64,000 bases of DNA from Sediminispirochaeta smaragdinae DSM 11293 (GTDB taxonomy: Bacteria; Spirochaetota; Spirochaetia; DSM-16054; Sediminispirochaetaceae). The position numbers and the translations under genes were made by a program. The DNA lies in the NCBI RefSeq assembly GCF_000143985.1, contig NC_014364.1:1364001-1428000 (forward strand), written 5' to 3'. Numbering within the stretch: the first letter of the stretch is position 1; every line of letters starts with the position of its first letter. The notes beneath the pieces were generated by a model, which worked only from the letters and a program-made list of their open reading frames with translations, made no database searches and was not told where the DNA came from. Of this stretch, positions 8,072 to 17,983 are shown one piece after another.

Positions 8072-8644
8072 ATGGGCATGCACCATGAGAGACGACTGGA
8101 TGACATTGCGAGCGGAAAGATTGTCGCTAAGGGGTTTCCCCCGCTCATCGGCGATACGCCCAGAGTTCTCATCCTGGGGAGTATGCCGAGCCTTGAAAGT
8201 CTGCGAACGAACCGCTACTACGGAAATCCCCGGAACCATTTCTGGCCTCTGATCTTTGCAATCTACGGCGAAGTGCTTCCCGATTCATATGATTCACGGA
8301 CAGCCTTCCTCAAGGAGCATCGCATTGCCCTCTGGGATGTACTTGCCTCGTGCCGACGAAAAGGAAGTCTTGATTCGGCTATTCGGGAAGAGGTGTACAA
8401 TGATCTGCTTGGCCTGCTTTTCAGCTATCCAACCATTACAAGCGTCTGCTTCAACGGACGAAAGGCCGAAACAAGTTGGCTCCGCTATAGCAAACTGAAA
8501 GGCGTAGCTGCGGAAAAGCTTCGACCGCTGCACTATCTTTTACTCCCTTCATCAAGCCCGATTCCGACGGGCTTGATGAAGAGCATGGAGGATAAACTGC
8601 CGCGCTGGTCACAGCTTCGGCTTTTGTCCTCTCCCGCACCCTGA
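8072..8644 (+). CDS. DNA-deoxyinosine (hypoxanthine) glycosylase, uracil-DNA-glycosylase superfamily
   Basis: 190-residue repair enzyme predicted to excise deaminated adenine from DNA. The core KGFPPLIGDTPRVLILGSMP, followed by RYYGNPRNHFWPL, matches the family start. IALWDVLASCRR and a C-terminal LPSSSPIPT supply the other UDG-type motifs. ATG 8072 has GAGG 7 nt upstream; a second in-frame ATG at 8078 is possible. It is a lone plus-strand gene, convergent with pepF. The name follows the family; activity is not shown. Confidence 0.82.
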   Translation: MGMHHERRLDDIASGKIVAKGFPPLIGDTPRVLILGSMPSLESLRTNRYYGNPRNHFWPLIFAIYGEVLPDSYDSRTAFLKEHRIALWDVLASCRRKGSLDSAIREEVYNDLLGLLFSYPTITSVCFNGRKAETSWLRYSKLKGVAAEKLRPLHYLLLPSSSPIPTGLMKSMEDKLPRWSQLRLLSSPAP

Positions 8645-8661
8645 GCAGGGCACGGGAGAGG
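8628..8661. terminator. Hairpin between the convergent glycosylase and pepF genes
   Basis: CCTCTCCCG/CGGGAGAGG (9 bp) with an inner CCCT/AGGG stem, overlapping the stop of the plus-strand gene and 11 bp from the end of pepF. There is no U-tract on either strand, so termination strength is doubtful. Confidence 0.4.
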
Positions 8662-8671
8662 AGCTGGCCGA

Positions 8672-10477
8672 TTACACCTGCTTTTCGAGACGCTCAAGGA
8701 TCACTTGAAAGCGACTCAGAGCTTGGCGTATCGGTTCGGGGGATGCCATGTCCACCCCTGCATTTCGAAGCGATTCGATTGGATAATAGCGCCCGCCGCT
8801 TTTCAGAAAAGAGAGGTAGCGATCCCGCTCTTTTTCCCCGCCCGACAAGACCATGTTAGAGAGGGCCATTGATGCAGCGAGCCCCGTGGCATACTTGTAA
8901 ACGTAGAAGGCCCGATAAAAGTGTGGAATGCGGAGCCCTTCAAGGTCGCTTTCTTCGATGAAGACGAACTCCGGACCGAAATAGTCGCTCAAGAGCCCTC
9001 GGTATATATGTCGAAATTGGTCGAGGCTTAGCGGCTTGCCGCTTTCCACCTGCTGATGCACCAGAAATTCGAATTCAGCAAACATGGTTTGCCGAAAGAG
9101 GGTGGCTACAATGTCGTCCGCTTGTTTTGCCGCTATGTAACCAACCATCTGACTGTTTTCTGCATGCTCGGTCAGGTAGTGGGCCAAGAGCTGCTCGTTA
9201 AAGGTTGATGCCACCTCTGCTTCGAAGATGGTGTATTGATAGTGAGCGAAGGGATTGCTAGCCGCCGAATACCAGGAGTGCATGGAATGCCCCCCTTCAT
9301 GGGCTATGGTGAAGAGGTCCCTAAGCACCTCCTGTTTGTAATTGAGAAGGATATAGGGATCTCCCGCATATGATCCGGCGGAAAAGGCTCCAGAGCGCTT
9401 TCCTTTATTCTCATAGCGATCGACCCATCCCCCGAGAAGTCCCTTTTTAATGGTGGCACAATACTCCTCCCCAAGGGGACTAAGGGCATGTGTAACGGTC
9501 TCGACGGCCTTTTCATAGGGGTAATCCGTTTTGATATTGCCGATGATCGGGGTATAGACATCCCAGTGGGCCAATTCCCGGAGCCCCAGGGCCTTTTTCT
9601 TGAGCGCGTAGTAGCGGTGCAGGAGGGGAAGGCTTTCTCTAACCGTTGCAAGCAGATTATCGTAGACCGCTTCGGGTACCTGATCGGGAAATAAAGCCTT
9701 TTCCCTGGCCGAACCATAGCCTTTCACCCTGGCAAGATAGATGTCTTGCTGAATGCTGCCTTCATAGAGCGTTGCCAGGGTGTTTTTATGCTGATTATAT
9801 ACCGAATAGAACTGACGATAGGCCTGTTCCCTGATTTTTCTGTCGGGGTCTATAAGAAATGAACCAAAGGTGGATTGGCTGAGAGGCTTTTCACCATCGT
9901 TTGTTTCTATGGTGCCGAAATCGAAGTCGACATCACAGAGGTTGGAGAAGGTACGGCTAGGGGTCTGCCGGACCTCGGCCTGCATTGCAAGCAGTCGCTC
10001 TTCCGGCTCTGAAAGGGTATGCTCCCGAAATCGAAGAATCTTTTTAAGGGCGACTTTATAATCGGCAAAATCATCGAGCTCAAGCCAGGCCGAGATCTTT
10101 TCCTGATCGATTGTCAGCAGCTCCGGGGTAAAGAAGCTTGTTTCCGCAGCAAATCGGGTTGCCAGGGCCATGTAGCGGGAAAAGCGCTCCTGATGCCCGC
10201 TGTTTCCTGCATCCTCGCAGGTTCTCAGATGGGCCCAGTAGCCAAGTCGTTCGTCAAGAAGTTCGAGCTCGGTGATGGTATCGAGGTAGCGCTTCAGTTG
10301 CTCCGGACCCGTTCCGAGACTTCCCTTAAAAGATTGCAGGGTGGAGAGCCCCGCTTCCAATTTCGCATAGGCATCGTCCCAGCCCTTCTGGTCGGAGAAA
10401 AGGGAAGAGAGATCCCACTGGTCGGTCTCTGGTATTGCCGACCGTTCGGGTATCGTATTGCGTTGTTCACTGCTCAT
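8672..10477 (-). CDS. pepF: Oligoendopeptidase F (M3B zinc metallopeptidase)
   Basis: 601-residue cytosolic peptidase that degrades oligopeptides. The zinc site is IAHEGGHSMHSW (HExxH), with the third ligand in FEAEVASTFNE about 27 residues later. The N-terminal WDLSSLFSDQKGWDDAY and the late RYLSFLKSGG are family landmarks. ATG 10477 has AAGGAG at normal spacing; the longer open frame runs into rdgB. It lies 10 bp after the rdgB stop, so the two are probably cotranscribed. Confidence 0.92.
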   Translation of the reverse strand: MSSEQRNTIPERSAIPETDQWDLSSLFSDQKGWDDAYAKLEAGLSTLQSFKGSLGTGPEQLKRYLDTITELELLDERLGYWAHLRTCEDAGNSGHQERFSRYMALATRFAAETSFFTPELLTIDQEKISAWLELDDFADYKVALKKILRFREHTLSEPEERLLAMQAEVRQTPSRTFSNLCDVDFDFGTIETNDGEKPLSQSTFGSFLIDPDRKIREQAYRQFYSVYNQHKNTLATLYEGSIQQDIYLARVKGYGSAREKALFPDQVPEAVYDNLLATVRESLPLLHRYYALKKKALGLRELAHWDVYTPIIGNIKTDYPYEKAVETVTHALSPLGEEYCATIKKGLLGGWVDRYENKGKRSGAFSAGSYAGDPYILLNYKQEVLRDLFTIAHEGGHSMHSWYSAASNPFAHYQYTIFEAEVASTFNEQLLAHYLTEHAENSQMVGYIAAKQADDIVATLFRQTMFAEFEFLVHQQVESGKPLSLDQFRHIYRGLLSDYFGPEFVFIEESDLEGLRIPHFYRAFYVYKYATGLAASMALSNMVLSGGEKERDRYLSFLKSGGRYYPIESLRNAGVDMASPEPIRQALSRFQVILERLEKQV

Positions 10478-10487
10478 AAAGGTCTCC

Positions 10488-11087
10488 TTATGCGTTGTTT
10501 CGTAATGAATCCAAAATGGCGGCCATTCGCATCCCTGCACGGCCCCGATGGCTGATCCTGTTCTTTTCATCGTCGGAGAGCTGTGCCGCCGTTTTCCCGT
10601 ATTCGGGAAGAAAAAAGATCGGGTCGTAGCCAAACCCTCCCTCGCCGGAAGGCGCTTCTGCTATCTCTCCCGGAAAGATTTCCTGAACGGTAAAGATCCT
10701 TTCCTCTCCAACAATCAGTGCCATGCAGCAGACAAAAAAGCCGCGTCGTTCCTGTACCCCTTGCATCTTGTGAAGGAGGTAGTTATTGCGCTCAGCAGCT
10801 TCCATGTTCGCTTCTCCCGGACGGCTTCCATATCTGGCCGAGTAGATTCCGGGTTCTCCTCCCAGGGCCGGTACCACCAATCCCGAATCATCGGCAATAA
10901 CGGGCTTTTTCAGCTGAGTAAAAAGGGCTTGAGCCTTCCCCAGTGCATTTTCCATAAAACTTGAACCGATCTCTTCGTGTTCAAAACGAATTCCCGCCTC
11001 TGCCGGAAGTTTGAGTTCCCAGCCGGTTAAAATGGCCGAAAGTTCTCTTACCTTGTGCATATTATTGGTTGCCACAAACATATTCAT
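10488..11087 (-). CDS. rdgB: dITP/XTP pyrophosphatase (RdgB/HAM1 family)
   Basis: 199-residue house-cleaning enzyme hydrolysing dITP, ITP and XTP to monophosphates. Substrate-site motifs are ATNNMHKVREL at the N-terminus, FEHEEIGSSFMENALGKA, and IADDSGLVVPALGGEPGIYSARY. The start at ATG 11087 gives the standard N-terminus; no clear ribosome site is seen, and ATG 11081 or TTG 11093 are alternatives. Together with the nearby deoxyinosine glycosylase it forms a small purine-deamination defence neighbourhood, though the glycosylase is on the opposite strand. Confidence 0.93.
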   Translation of the reverse strand: MNMFVATNNMHKVRELSAILTGWELKLPAEAGIRFEHEEIGSSFMENALGKAQALFTQLKKPVIADDSGLVVPALGGEPGIYSARYGSRPGEANMEAAERNNYLLHKMQGVQERRGFFVCCMALIVGEERIFTVQEIFPGEIAEAPSGEGGFGYDPIFFLPEYGKTAAQLSDDEKNRISHRGRAGMRMAAILDSLRNNA

Positions 11088-11138
11088 GAGCAAACAGTAA
11101 CGCAGCGGGGCCTTTTGTGCAAGAAAGTCGATCCGGTC

Positions 11139-12041
11139 TCATGCGGCGTTGGACTCACCATCACTTTCATCGTCGGCAGAAAAGAAATTCTCAAACGAAC
11201 AGTGAAGGTAGTGAATGGCGGAACCCACGGTCCCTTTTGGAATGCCGATCACCTCGGCAATCTCAGACTGGGTAGGGTGCCAGTGCTTGTTTCGTAACTG
11301 GACATCCAGTTTTCGAATACGCTCTTGTTGGTGTACAATCGCTTCCCGTAAGGGCGTTCGTTCTGCCGGATCATTACATTCCCACAGCTTTATTTCCAGT
11401 TCGATCATTTTTGCGAAGGCGCTGTTTCTTCGCTCTTTAAGCTGATGATACCGACTCTTCCGTTCTTCGATGCATGCCCGCAATTGTGTGACCATATCAA
11501 CTAACGTATCTACACTCTTTCCCGTTATTTCTGATAGCTTCCCGATAAGGGGATCGTCGAGCATCTCCGCCTCCCGCAAGGCCAGCAATAGTATTTTCTT
11601 GGGGGAGGTCGTTTTTCTGATGGAGCCGTAGTCGTTCGCTTCCTCAATAAAAAAAGCGTTTTGATTTGGATATTCGGCAGCGAACCATTCACGTTTGAGG
11701 TCGTTCTCAAAGGAGGCGTAATGATAGCATCGGCACAGGAGCTCCCTCTGCCGTTTCCTTGCCACCCTGCATCGGATTGCTTTGCAACGCAAGGTGATTG
11801 TTTTGGACAGATAATGTTCCAGGGGGTGACCTTTGTATTGGAACTTTTGAAGCATTGCCGGAATTTTATCGAAGACTTGCTCAACAAAGGCGGTCATACA
11901 TGCATCTTGGTCCCTAAACATATGACATGCTATCTCGTAGCAGTAAATTTCGGTTTCGTTCTTCAATGTGTTCCAGGGAACCATGCCTTTCTGATGAAGA
12001 AGATACAATTCGGTTAAGGTTTTGTGCTCATCTTTTTTCAT
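11139..12041 (-). CDS. Sigma-factor-like protein of unknown function
   Basis: 300 residues, not assigned to a named family. Residues about 15-115 (YCYEIACHMFRDQDACMTAF, VEQVFDKIPAMLQ, later HPLEHYLSKTITLRCK) resemble sigma-70 region 2. A long basic, helical middle segment (about 185-240) follows. The C-terminus has an HTH of region-4 type (TQSEIAEVIGIPKGTVGSAIHYL). It is longer and more divergent than ECF sigma factors and could instead be an anti-terminator or DNA-binding regulator. ATG 12041 has AAAGGAG 5 nt upstream. It probably heads the rdgB-pepF transcript. Confidence 0.55.
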   Translation of the reverse strand: MKKDEHKTLTELYLLHQKGMVPWNTLKNETEIYCYEIACHMFRDQDACMTAFVEQVFDKIPAMLQKFQYKGHPLEHYLSKTITLRCKAIRCRVARKRQRELLCRCYHYASFENDLKREWFAAEYPNQNAFFIEEANDYGSIRKTTSPKKILLLALREAEMLDDPLIGKLSEITGKSVDTLVDMVTQLRACIEERKSRYHQLKERRNSAFAKMIELEIKLWECNDPAERTPLREAIVHQQERIRKLDVQLRNKHWHPTQSEIAEVIGIPKGTVGSAIHYLHCSFENFFSADDESDGESNAA

Positions 12042-12072
12042 TACGACTCCTTTTGAATTTTTTGAGGCATTA

Positions 12073-12089
12073 TGCAAAAAGTGTTCCAA
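12073..12089 (-). promoter_or_regulatory. Sigma-54-like promoter element upstream of the sigma-factor-like gene
   Basis: Minus strand TTGGAACACTTTTTGCA matches the -24/-12 pattern TTGGCAC-N5-TTGCA with one change in the conserved positions and keeps the GG-N10-GC spacing. It overlaps an alternative extended -10 (TGCATAAT) with a poor -35, so either reading is possible. Confidence 0.35.
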
Positions 12090-12120
12090 AAAAGAAGGCG
12101 TTTACATGTAAATTATGAAA

Positions 12121-12141
12121 GTTCCTTAACGAATCTTAAGA
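12121..12141 (-). terminator. Possible short terminator at the nrnA stop
   Basis: On the minus strand TTCTTAA-GATTCG-TTAAGGAA overlaps the stop codon and is followed by CTTTCATAATTT. The stem is AT-rich and only 7 bp with a wobble pair, so this is a weak call. Confidence 0.3.
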
Positions 12142-13116
12142 ATACATTGTTTCAATAACTGATAAAAGCTTGCGTTCCAGCTGATTCCTTTGCTCTCTAC
12201 TGCGAAAACTTGCCGCATGCTTGTGGCCTCCTCCGCCGAACTGCTGGGCGACTGCACCGACATCCAGCACAAGATTCGATCGAAGTCCGACAGAGATTTC
12301 CCCGGGCTCCTCATCGCGGAAGAATAGAACGGCATCAACCCCGGCAACGGCCTGAAGTTGTCCGTATATGGTGTCGGAATCTCTTTCACCGAAGCCGAGC
12401 TCCTTTTCATCGTCGACGGTAAGGTAGCTTGTGAGTACCTTGCCCCCGACACGAGGCTGAGCCCTGTCAAGCACTCTTCCTATCAACTTTTTCGAAACAA
12501 GGCTTCTGTTCCCGTACATCGTTTGATATGCATCCTTGGGGACGGCTCCATAGCGGCAGAGTCTGGACGCGACGCTGAGGATTTCCTCGCCGCCATGTGT
12601 TACATGTCTGAAGAAACCGGTATCGGTTGCAAGGCCGAAAAGCAGCAGCTGGGCTTCCTCGCTAGTGGGGATTCCTCCGAGCCCTTCAATCAGAAGAAGT
12701 GTCAAATAGGTTACCGAAGGAGCTCCCGGGTCGATGCAGGATGCCGCACTAGCTACCGGATCACCACCGGAGGCATGGTGATCAAGGATCAAGGTCGGCA
12801 ATCCCTCGATCTCTTTTGCAAGATAGCCGACCCTGTCGATACTTGAACAATCAACGATCACGGCTGCCCGTTTCGAACCTTTTTCCATCGGTGGCACATG
12901 ATCGGCAACCCTATCTGCAAGGTCGTTGATTTCTGCCCTTCGAAAAGGGCCCGATGAGAGGGCATTGGCCCGTTTCCCCGATCTATTCAAAAATGATGCC
13001 AAAGCAATCTGACTTCCGAGACAATCCCCATCCGGATCTTCATGACCGATAATCAGAAATTCATCAAAACTTTGAAAAACCAAGAGGAAAGGGTCCGGTA
13101 TGGATCCTATTGGCAT
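12136..13116 (-). CDS. DHH-family phosphoesterase, nanoRNase/pAp phosphatase (NrnA-like)
   Basis: 326-residue cytosolic enzyme of the bifunctional oligoribonuclease/pAp phosphatase family. It has the metal-binding motifs GHEDPDGDCLGSQIA (about 23-37), VDCSSIDRVG and ILDHHASGG (the DHH signature), plus a C-terminal DHHA1 domain with FGGGGHKHAASFR. ATG 13116 is preceded by AAGGAG. It likely degrades 2-4-nt RNA and possibly dinucleotides from cyclic-dinucleotide turnover, which is worth noting because a c-di-AMP synthase-like gene lies at 45111-46445. Confidence 0.85.
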   Translation of the reverse strand: MPIGSIPDPFLLVFQSFDEFLIIGHEDPDGDCLGSQIALASFLNRSGKRANALSSGPFRRAEINDLADRVADHVPPMEKGSKRAAVIVDCSSIDRVGYLAKEIEGLPTLILDHHASGGDPVASAASCIDPGAPSVTYLTLLLIEGLGGIPTSEEAQLLLFGLATDTGFFRHVTHGGEEILSVASRLCRYGAVPKDAYQTMYGNRSLVSKKLIGRVLDRAQPRVGGKVLTSYLTVDDEKELGFGERDSDTIYGQLQAVAGVDAVLFFRDEEPGEISVGLRSNLVLDVGAVAQQFGGGGHKHAASFRSREQRNQLERKLLSVIETMYS

Positions 13117-13131
13117 AGATACTCCTTATGC

Positions 13132-13157
13132 ATAAAAAACCGCCCCAGGGGGCGGTT
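13132..13157 (-). terminator. Rho-independent terminator upstream of nrnA
   Basis: Stem AACCGCCCC/GGGGCGGTT followed on the minus strand by TTTTTTATG. It terminates transcription from the small secreted-protein gene before nrnA. Confidence 0.85.
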
Positions 13158-13195
13158 CACGGCCGACTTGACCGTAGGCCATACATCTGAAAGCT

Positions 13196-13615
13196 TTAGA
13201 ACTCCAGACTAAGCGTTTCCACATTGAAATTGCTATCGATATCTCCTAGAGTACTGGCGTCTCCCCACGAGGTATCGTTCAAGTCCTTTTTAAGATAGAG
13301 TCGTATGTGATCAAATTGGCCGTCTTTCCAGAAAATGGAAAAGTAGGGGTATGCGGGATCGCTTCCCAATACCAATTCCGCCTTCGGGATTTCGCCGCTT
13401 TGACCGGCGACGGCAAACCAAGCCTGCGGGATATAGAGAACCTTGAACTGAAAGTCGTTCGTCATGTAAACGACACGATAACCAAGCCTGTGGTTATAGA
13501 CCTTGGAAATGGGAACGGTCTTGACGAAATATGGGGATTCTTCAGCCGCCACGGACGACAGAGCTACAATTGTTAATAGCGCGGCGAGAAGGGTAATGGT
13601 TATGGCTTTTTTCAA
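13196..13615 (-). CDS. Small exported protein of unknown function, TTG start
   Basis: 139 residues: an N-terminal signal peptide (LKKAITITLLAALLTIVALSS, then VAA) and a mature part of about 115 residues rich in aromatic residues and beta-prone stretches (YRVVYMTNDFQFKVLYIPQAWF). No family is recognised. The TTG at 13615 was chosen because AAGGAGG lies 7 nt upstream and it starts exactly at the signal peptide; the ATG further upstream gives 21 extra codons that cover the ribosome site. It is monocistronic, between its own promoter and terminator. Confidence 0.72.
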   Translation of the reverse strand: MKKAITITLLAALLTIVALSSVAAEESPYFVKTVPISKVYNHRLGYRVVYMTNDFQFKVLYIPQAWFAVAGQSGEIPKAELVLGSDPAYPYFSIFWKDGQFDHIRLYLKKDLNDTSWGDASTLGDIDSNFNVETLSLEF

Positions 13616-13647
13616 GACACTTCCTCCTTGTAGACAACCTGGTATAG

Positions 13648-13677
13648 AGTATATCGTTTCCGAACGATGAAAATCAA
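13648..13677 (-). promoter_or_regulatory. Promoter with an internal inverted repeat, small exported-protein gene
   Basis: Minus strand TTGATT (13677-13672), 18-bp spacer, TATACT (13653-13648). The spacer contains ATCGTT-TCCG-AACGAT (13653-13668), a candidate operator. Confidence 0.55.
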
Positions 13678-13704
13678 GCAAAAAAGCTTCTTAGAGGTCG
13701 GTAA

Positions 13705-16113
13705 TTAGGCGTTCGGGAACAAAAAGCGAAGAGCGTCTCCGATCGTGGCGACATACACCAATTCGATTTTCGACTTCACCTCTCTCGGCAGCTCGCCCCC
13801 GTCCTTTCTGTTGTCTTCCGGAAGCAAAATCGTAGTCATCCCGTTCCTTCGTGCGGCCAGACTCTTCTCTTTTAAACCGCCGATTGCAAGAATTCTCCCT
13901 GTCAGGGTTATCTCTCCGGTCATGGCTATATGCCTGTCGACGATGCGGCCGGTTAAGGCCGAAAGGATTGCCGTGGTTATGGTGATGCCCGCCGAGGGGC
14001 CGTCTTTAGGAATAGCCCCCTGCGGAACATGAACATGGATATCCTGTTCCTTGAGTGCCGAGGGTTCGACCCCGAACTCATGAGCGCAGGAGCTGATGAA
14101 GCTGAGGGCTATTCTGGCGCTTTCTTTCATGACATCCCCGAGGTTGCCTGTTAGTATGAGCTTGCCGTCTCCCGGAAGCAGGGCAACCTCGACAGGTAAC
14201 AGCTTTCCTCCCAACTCGGTCCATGCCAGGCCGTTGATAAGTCCGGGTCTCCCATTTCGATAGAGAAGATCGTTTTCAAAGCGGGGAACTCCAAGATATC
14301 GCTCGACACTTTTGGGAGTGATGATAGCCGAGAAGGCCTTTGTTTCCGATTTCTGCTGAGCCTCTTTTTGTTCTGTATCATCGTCCGGCTTCTGGAGCCG
14401 AGGGAGCAGGACTCCCTTGCTGAGTCCTTCCCGAGCCGTTTTCCTGATGATGGAGGCGATTTCCCGCTCGAGGTTCCTCACTCCTGATTCCATGGTATAG
14501 TTTCGAATGATGGTGGTAAGGGCCTCTTTTCGAAAGCTTATTGAATCGGACGGCAGGCCGTTTTCTTTGAGCTGCTTGGGAATAATAAAGTCCTTGGCAA
14601 TTCTCACTTTCTCGTAGTCCGTATATCCGGGAATTTCGATGACTTCCATTCGATCCCGAAGGGGGAGGGGAATGGTGTGAACACTGTTTGCTGTGGTGAT
14701 AAACATGACACGGGAAAGGTCGTAGGGAACCTCAAGGTAATGATCTACAAAGGTTCCGTTTTGTTCCGGGTCGAGGACTTCAAGGAGGGCCGATGCCGGA
14801 TCTCCTCGAAAATCGCTGCTCATCTTATCGATCTCATCAAGGAGGAAAACAGGATTGACGGTCTGTGCCTTTTTCATCGACTGGATGATTTTACCGGGAA
14901 GGGCCCCTACATATGTTTTGCGGTGGCCCCGAATTTCCGCCTCATCTCTGATTCCGCCGAGACTGATTCGTACGAACTTTCGGCCAAGGGCTCTGGCTAC
15001 AGATCTGCCTAAGCTGGTCTTTCCTGTACCGGGAGGCCCCACAAAACAGATGATAGGTCCTTTCCCTTTTCCTTGCAGTTGTCTGACTGCAAGAAAATCG
15101 AGGACACGTTCTTTTGCCCTTTTCAGGTCATAGTGGTCCTCATCCAGGATCTTTTGCGCCAGGTCGATATCGTGGTTATCGTCACTTGCCTCACTCCAGG
15201 GAAGATCAGCTATCCATTCGAGGTAGGTCCGTAAAACCCCCGACTCGGGGCTCATGGGCTGAAGCCGGGCAAGTCTTGAAAGTTCCTTATCCGCTTTCTC
15301 CCACACCTCGCTTGGCAGTTCCCTTGCTTCAATACGTTTTCGAAGCTCCTTAGCACCCGACCCGTCATCGTCCTCTTTTCCAAGTTCTTTGTTGATCTGT
15401 TTCAGCTGCTCATTGAGAAAGTATTCCCGTTGATTTTTTTCAAGCCGTTGTTTGACCCTGGAATTGATCTTATTTTGAAGCTCCAGCATCTCGTTTTCGG
15501 CCTCGAGGGTTACGGCAAGCAGTTCAAGCCGCTCATTGGGATGATCTTTTTCAATGATCTCCACCTTTTTCTCGGGCACGATCTGCACATTTGCACAGAT
15601 CAGATCGACAAGTTTATCGGGATATTCAGCTTTCTCAACGGCAGCAAGGATCTCCGGACCGATTTTTTTCTGATGCTTTGTATAGCGCCTGAATGCGTCC
15701 CGTGCCGCCGCCATGAGGGGGACACTCTCCTTACCAACTTCCCTGGCATCGATAATCGGCTCGACCTGAACGCGGTGGTACTCCTTTTTCTTTAGAAATC
15801 GTACCACCTTTCCTCGTTCCATTCCCTCTGCCAGTACCCTGAGGGTTCCATCGGGAAGTTTCAGCATCTGAAGGATTTTGCTTATGCTTCCGGCTTCAAA
15901 AACATCATCCTCCGTGGGTGTGTCGATGTCTCGTCGTTGGCAGGCGAGAAAGACCATTCGATCGTTTCCCATGGCCGCTTCAATGGCGCTGATAGTCTCG
16001 GCCCTTCCTGCAAAAAAGGGAACTACCATATGGGGAAAAACAACGAGCTCCCTCAGCGGGACCAGAGGGAGCTCTTTTTTACCATTTTTCAGGCTCAAAT
16101 CTTTCAGCTTCAT
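13705..16113 (-). CDS. lon: ATP-dependent Lon protease
   Basis: 802-residue AAA+ serine protease that degrades misfolded and regulatory proteins. It has an N-terminal LAN domain ([20 protein letters not shown]), a coiled segment near residue 230, Walker [10 protein letters not shown], Walker [10 protein letters not shown], and a protease domain with the Ser-Lys dyad in [10 protein letters not shown] (Ser) and [12 protein letters not shown] (Lys). A charged insertion ([18 protein letters not shown]) sits before the protease domain. Its ATG overlaps the clpX stop (ATGA), so it is the last gene of tig-clpP-clpX-lon. Confidence 0.97.
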   Translation of the reverse strand: MKLKDLSLKNGKKELPLVPLRELVVFPHMVVPFFAGRAETISAIEAAMGNDRMVFLACQRRDIDTPTEDDVFEAGSISKILQMLKLPDGTLRVLAEGMERGKVVRFLKKKEYHRVQVEPIIDAREVGKESVPLMAAARDAFRRYTKHQKKIGPEILAAVEKAEYPDKLVDLICANVQIVPEKKVEIIEKDHPNERLELLAVTLEAENEMLELQNKINSRVKQRLEKNQREYFLNEQLKQINKELGKEDDDGSGAKELRKRIEARELPSEVWEKADKELSRLARLQPMSPESGVLRTYLEWIADLPWSEASDDNHDIDLAQKILDEDHYDLKRAKERVLDFLAVRQLQGKGKGPIICFVGPPGTGKTSLGRSVARALGRKFVRISLGGIRDEAEIRGHRKTYVGALPGKIIQSMKKAQTVNPVFLLDEIDKMSSDFRGDPASALLEVLDPEQNGTFVDHYLEVPYDLSRVMFITTANSVHTIPLPLRDRMEVIEIPGYTDYEKVRIAKDFIIPKQLKENGLPSDSISFRKEALTTIIRNYTMESGVRNLEREIASIIRKTAREGLSKGVLLPRLQKPDDDTEQKEAQQKSETKAFSAIITPKSVERYLGVPRFENDLLYRNGRPGLINGLAWTELGGKLLPVEVALLPGDGKLILTGNLGDVMKESARIALSFISSCAHEFGVEPSALKEQDIHVHVPQGAIPKDGPSAGITITTAILSALTGRIVDRHIAMTGEITLTGRILAIGGLKEKSLAARRNGMTTILLPEDNRKDGGELPREVKSKIELVYVATIGDALRFLFPNA

Positions 16114-17351
16114 GCACTTTTCTTGTCGAGTATAATCTCCGGAGTTTCCGACTTTTCTATTACGTCGCGGGTAACAACGACCTGCTTAGCTCCTTCGATG
16201 GAGGGAATTTCGTACATGATATCAAGCATGACATTTTCAACAATGGCCCGCAATCCTCTTGCGCCCGTCTTCTGCTCAAGCGCTTTTTCCGCGATGGCCT
16301 CCACAGCACCTGGCTGGAACACAAGATTGACCTCATCCAGCTTCAGGCTTGCCTGATATTGGCGCAGAATGGAATTCTTCGGTTCGGAAACGATCCTCAT
16401 CAGCTCCTCTTTCGAGAGATCGGAAAGTGCCACGTGAATGGGCAAGCGGCCGATGAACTCCGGTATGAGCCCGAATTTCACCAAATCGTCGGGATGGAGT
16501 TTGCTGTAAAGGGCGGAAAGGTCTTTCTCACTGCTTGCCATAACATCGGCACCGAAACCGAGGGGATGTTGGGCAACCCGCTGTTCGATGATCCTGTCGA
16601 GGCCGACAAAGGCGCCTCCCACAATAAACAGGATATTTGTGGTATCGATCCGTATCATTTCCTGATTCGGGTGCTTCCGTCCTCCCTGGGGCGGGACGGA
16701 GGCCACGGTCCCTTCGATGATTTTCAATAGGGCCTGCTGTACCCCTTCTCCTGATACGTCACGAGTGATGGATACATTTTCTCCCTTTCGGCTGATCTTA
16801 TCTATCTCGTCGATATAGATGATTCCCCGTTCGGCGGCGGCGATATTATTACCGGCGGCCTGTATCAGCTTCAAAAGGATATTTTCTACATCTTCGCCAA
16901 CATATCCCGCTTCGGTGAGCGTAGTGGCGTCGGCAATTGCAAAGGGAACCTTTAATTTTCTGGCAAGGGTTTTTGCAAGGAGGGTTTTACCCGTTCCCGT
17001 AGGACCAAGTAAAAGAACATTGGCTTTTTCGATTTCGATATCGTCTTCTATCTTCCCACGCTGCGCGATTCGCTTGTAATGGTTATAGACCGCAACGGAC
17101 AGAACCTTTTTTGCGGTCTCCTGACCGACAACGTATTCGTCCAGGTATGTATGAATTTCCTGAGGAGTAGGAACATCTTCGAGAAAATCGCTCGAAACGA
17201 CCTCATCCTCATCATTTAAAATGCGCATGCAGACATGAACACATTCATCACAAATGAATACCCCGGGGCCTGCAATCAATCGTCTGGCATGTTCGCTGCT
17301 TTTTCCGCAGAAGGAACACACCTTATTGGATTCATTTTTGTTTTTCGCCAT
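16110..17351 (-). CDS. clpX: ATP-dependent Clp protease ATP-binding subunit ClpX
   Basis: 413-residue AAA+ unfoldase. The N-terminal zinc-binding domain has [15 protein letters not shown] and CDECVHVC (four Cys). Walker A is [13 protein letters not shown], Walker [10 protein letters not shown], and the ClpP-docking loop reads PLGFGA. The protein feeds tagged or folded substrates to ClpP. It overlaps clpP by 20 bp and lon by 4 bp, so the three proteolysis genes are translationally coupled. Confidence 0.98.
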   Translation of the reverse strand: MAKNKNESNKVCSFCGKSSEHARRLIAGPGVFICDECVHVCMRILNDEDEVVSSDFLEDVPTPQEIHTYLDEYVVGQETAKKVLSVAVYNHYKRIAQRGKIEDDIEIEKANVLLLGPTGTGKTLLAKTLARKLKVPFAIADATTLTEAGYVGEDVENILLKLIQAAGNNIAAAERGIIYIDEIDKISRKGENVSITRDVSGEGVQQALLKIIEGTVASVPPQGGRKHPNQEMIRIDTTNILFIVGGAFVGLDRIIEQRVAQHPLGFGADVMASSEKDLSALYSKLHPDDLVKFGLIPEFIGRLPIHVALSDLSKEELMRIVSEPKNSILRQYQASLKLDEVNLVFQPGAVEAIAEKALEQKTGARGLRAIVENVMLDIMYEIPSIEGAKQVVVTRDVIEKSETPEIILDKKSA

Positions 17352-17949
17352 TTTTCTCCCTCACGAGAACTTTATCGATAATCCCGTACGCCACAGCCTC
17401 TTCGGCCGATAAAAAGTAATCACGTTCCAAGTCTCGTGCAATAACTTCTTCGCCTTTTCCCGTATGCTGGGAAAAGTAACGTATGGTCAACTGTTTAAGG
17501 CGAACAATTTCCTTTGCCTGGATACCGATATCAACCGCCTGCCCCTGAGCGCCTCCCCAGGGTTGGTGGATCAGAATTCTTGAAGAGGGAAGTGCGAATC
17601 GCTTTCCCGTACTTCCACAGGTAAGCATAAGGGCAGCCATGCTTGCCGCCTGTCCCATACAAATGGTCTGTACATCGGGCTTGATGTATTGGATGGTGTC
17701 ATAGATTGCGAGACCTGCCGTTACACTTCCTCCTGGAGAATTAATGTAAAGGCTGATGTCCCGCTCCGGATCAAGAGATTCAAGAAAAAGCAGCTGAGCC
17801 ACCACAAGGTCCGCGGTTGCATCATTAATTTCTCCATCAAGGAAAACAATCCTATCTTTCAAAAGCCGGGAAAAAATGTCGTAACTTCGCTCTCCGACTC
17901 CCGTCTGCTCAACAACATACGGCACAAGGTTGTTCATCTGTTCCTTCAT
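17332..17949 (-). CDS. clpP: ATP-dependent Clp protease proteolytic subunit
   Basis: 205-residue serine peptidase that forms the double-heptamer chamber. The catalytic triad is visible: Ser in [13 protein letters not shown], His in [14 protein letters not shown], Asp in [12 protein letters not shown]. The start at ATG 17949 is supported by GGGGAG 5 nt upstream; a frame open to 17982 has no ribosome site. The gene lies 34 bp after tig. Confidence 0.97.
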   Translation of the reverse strand: MKEQMNNLVPYVVEQTGVGERSYDIFSRLLKDRIVFLDGEINDATADLVVAQLLFLESLDPERDISLYINSPGGSVTAGLAIYDTIQYIKPDVQTICMGQAASMAALMLTCGSTGKRFALPSSRILIHQPWGGAQGQAVDIGIQAKEIVRLKQLTIRYFSQHTGKGEEVIARDLERDYFLSAEEAVAYGIIDKVLVREKNGEKQK

Positions 17950-17983
17950 TCCTGCTCCCCTCATCTGTGAACCTTTATCCAAC

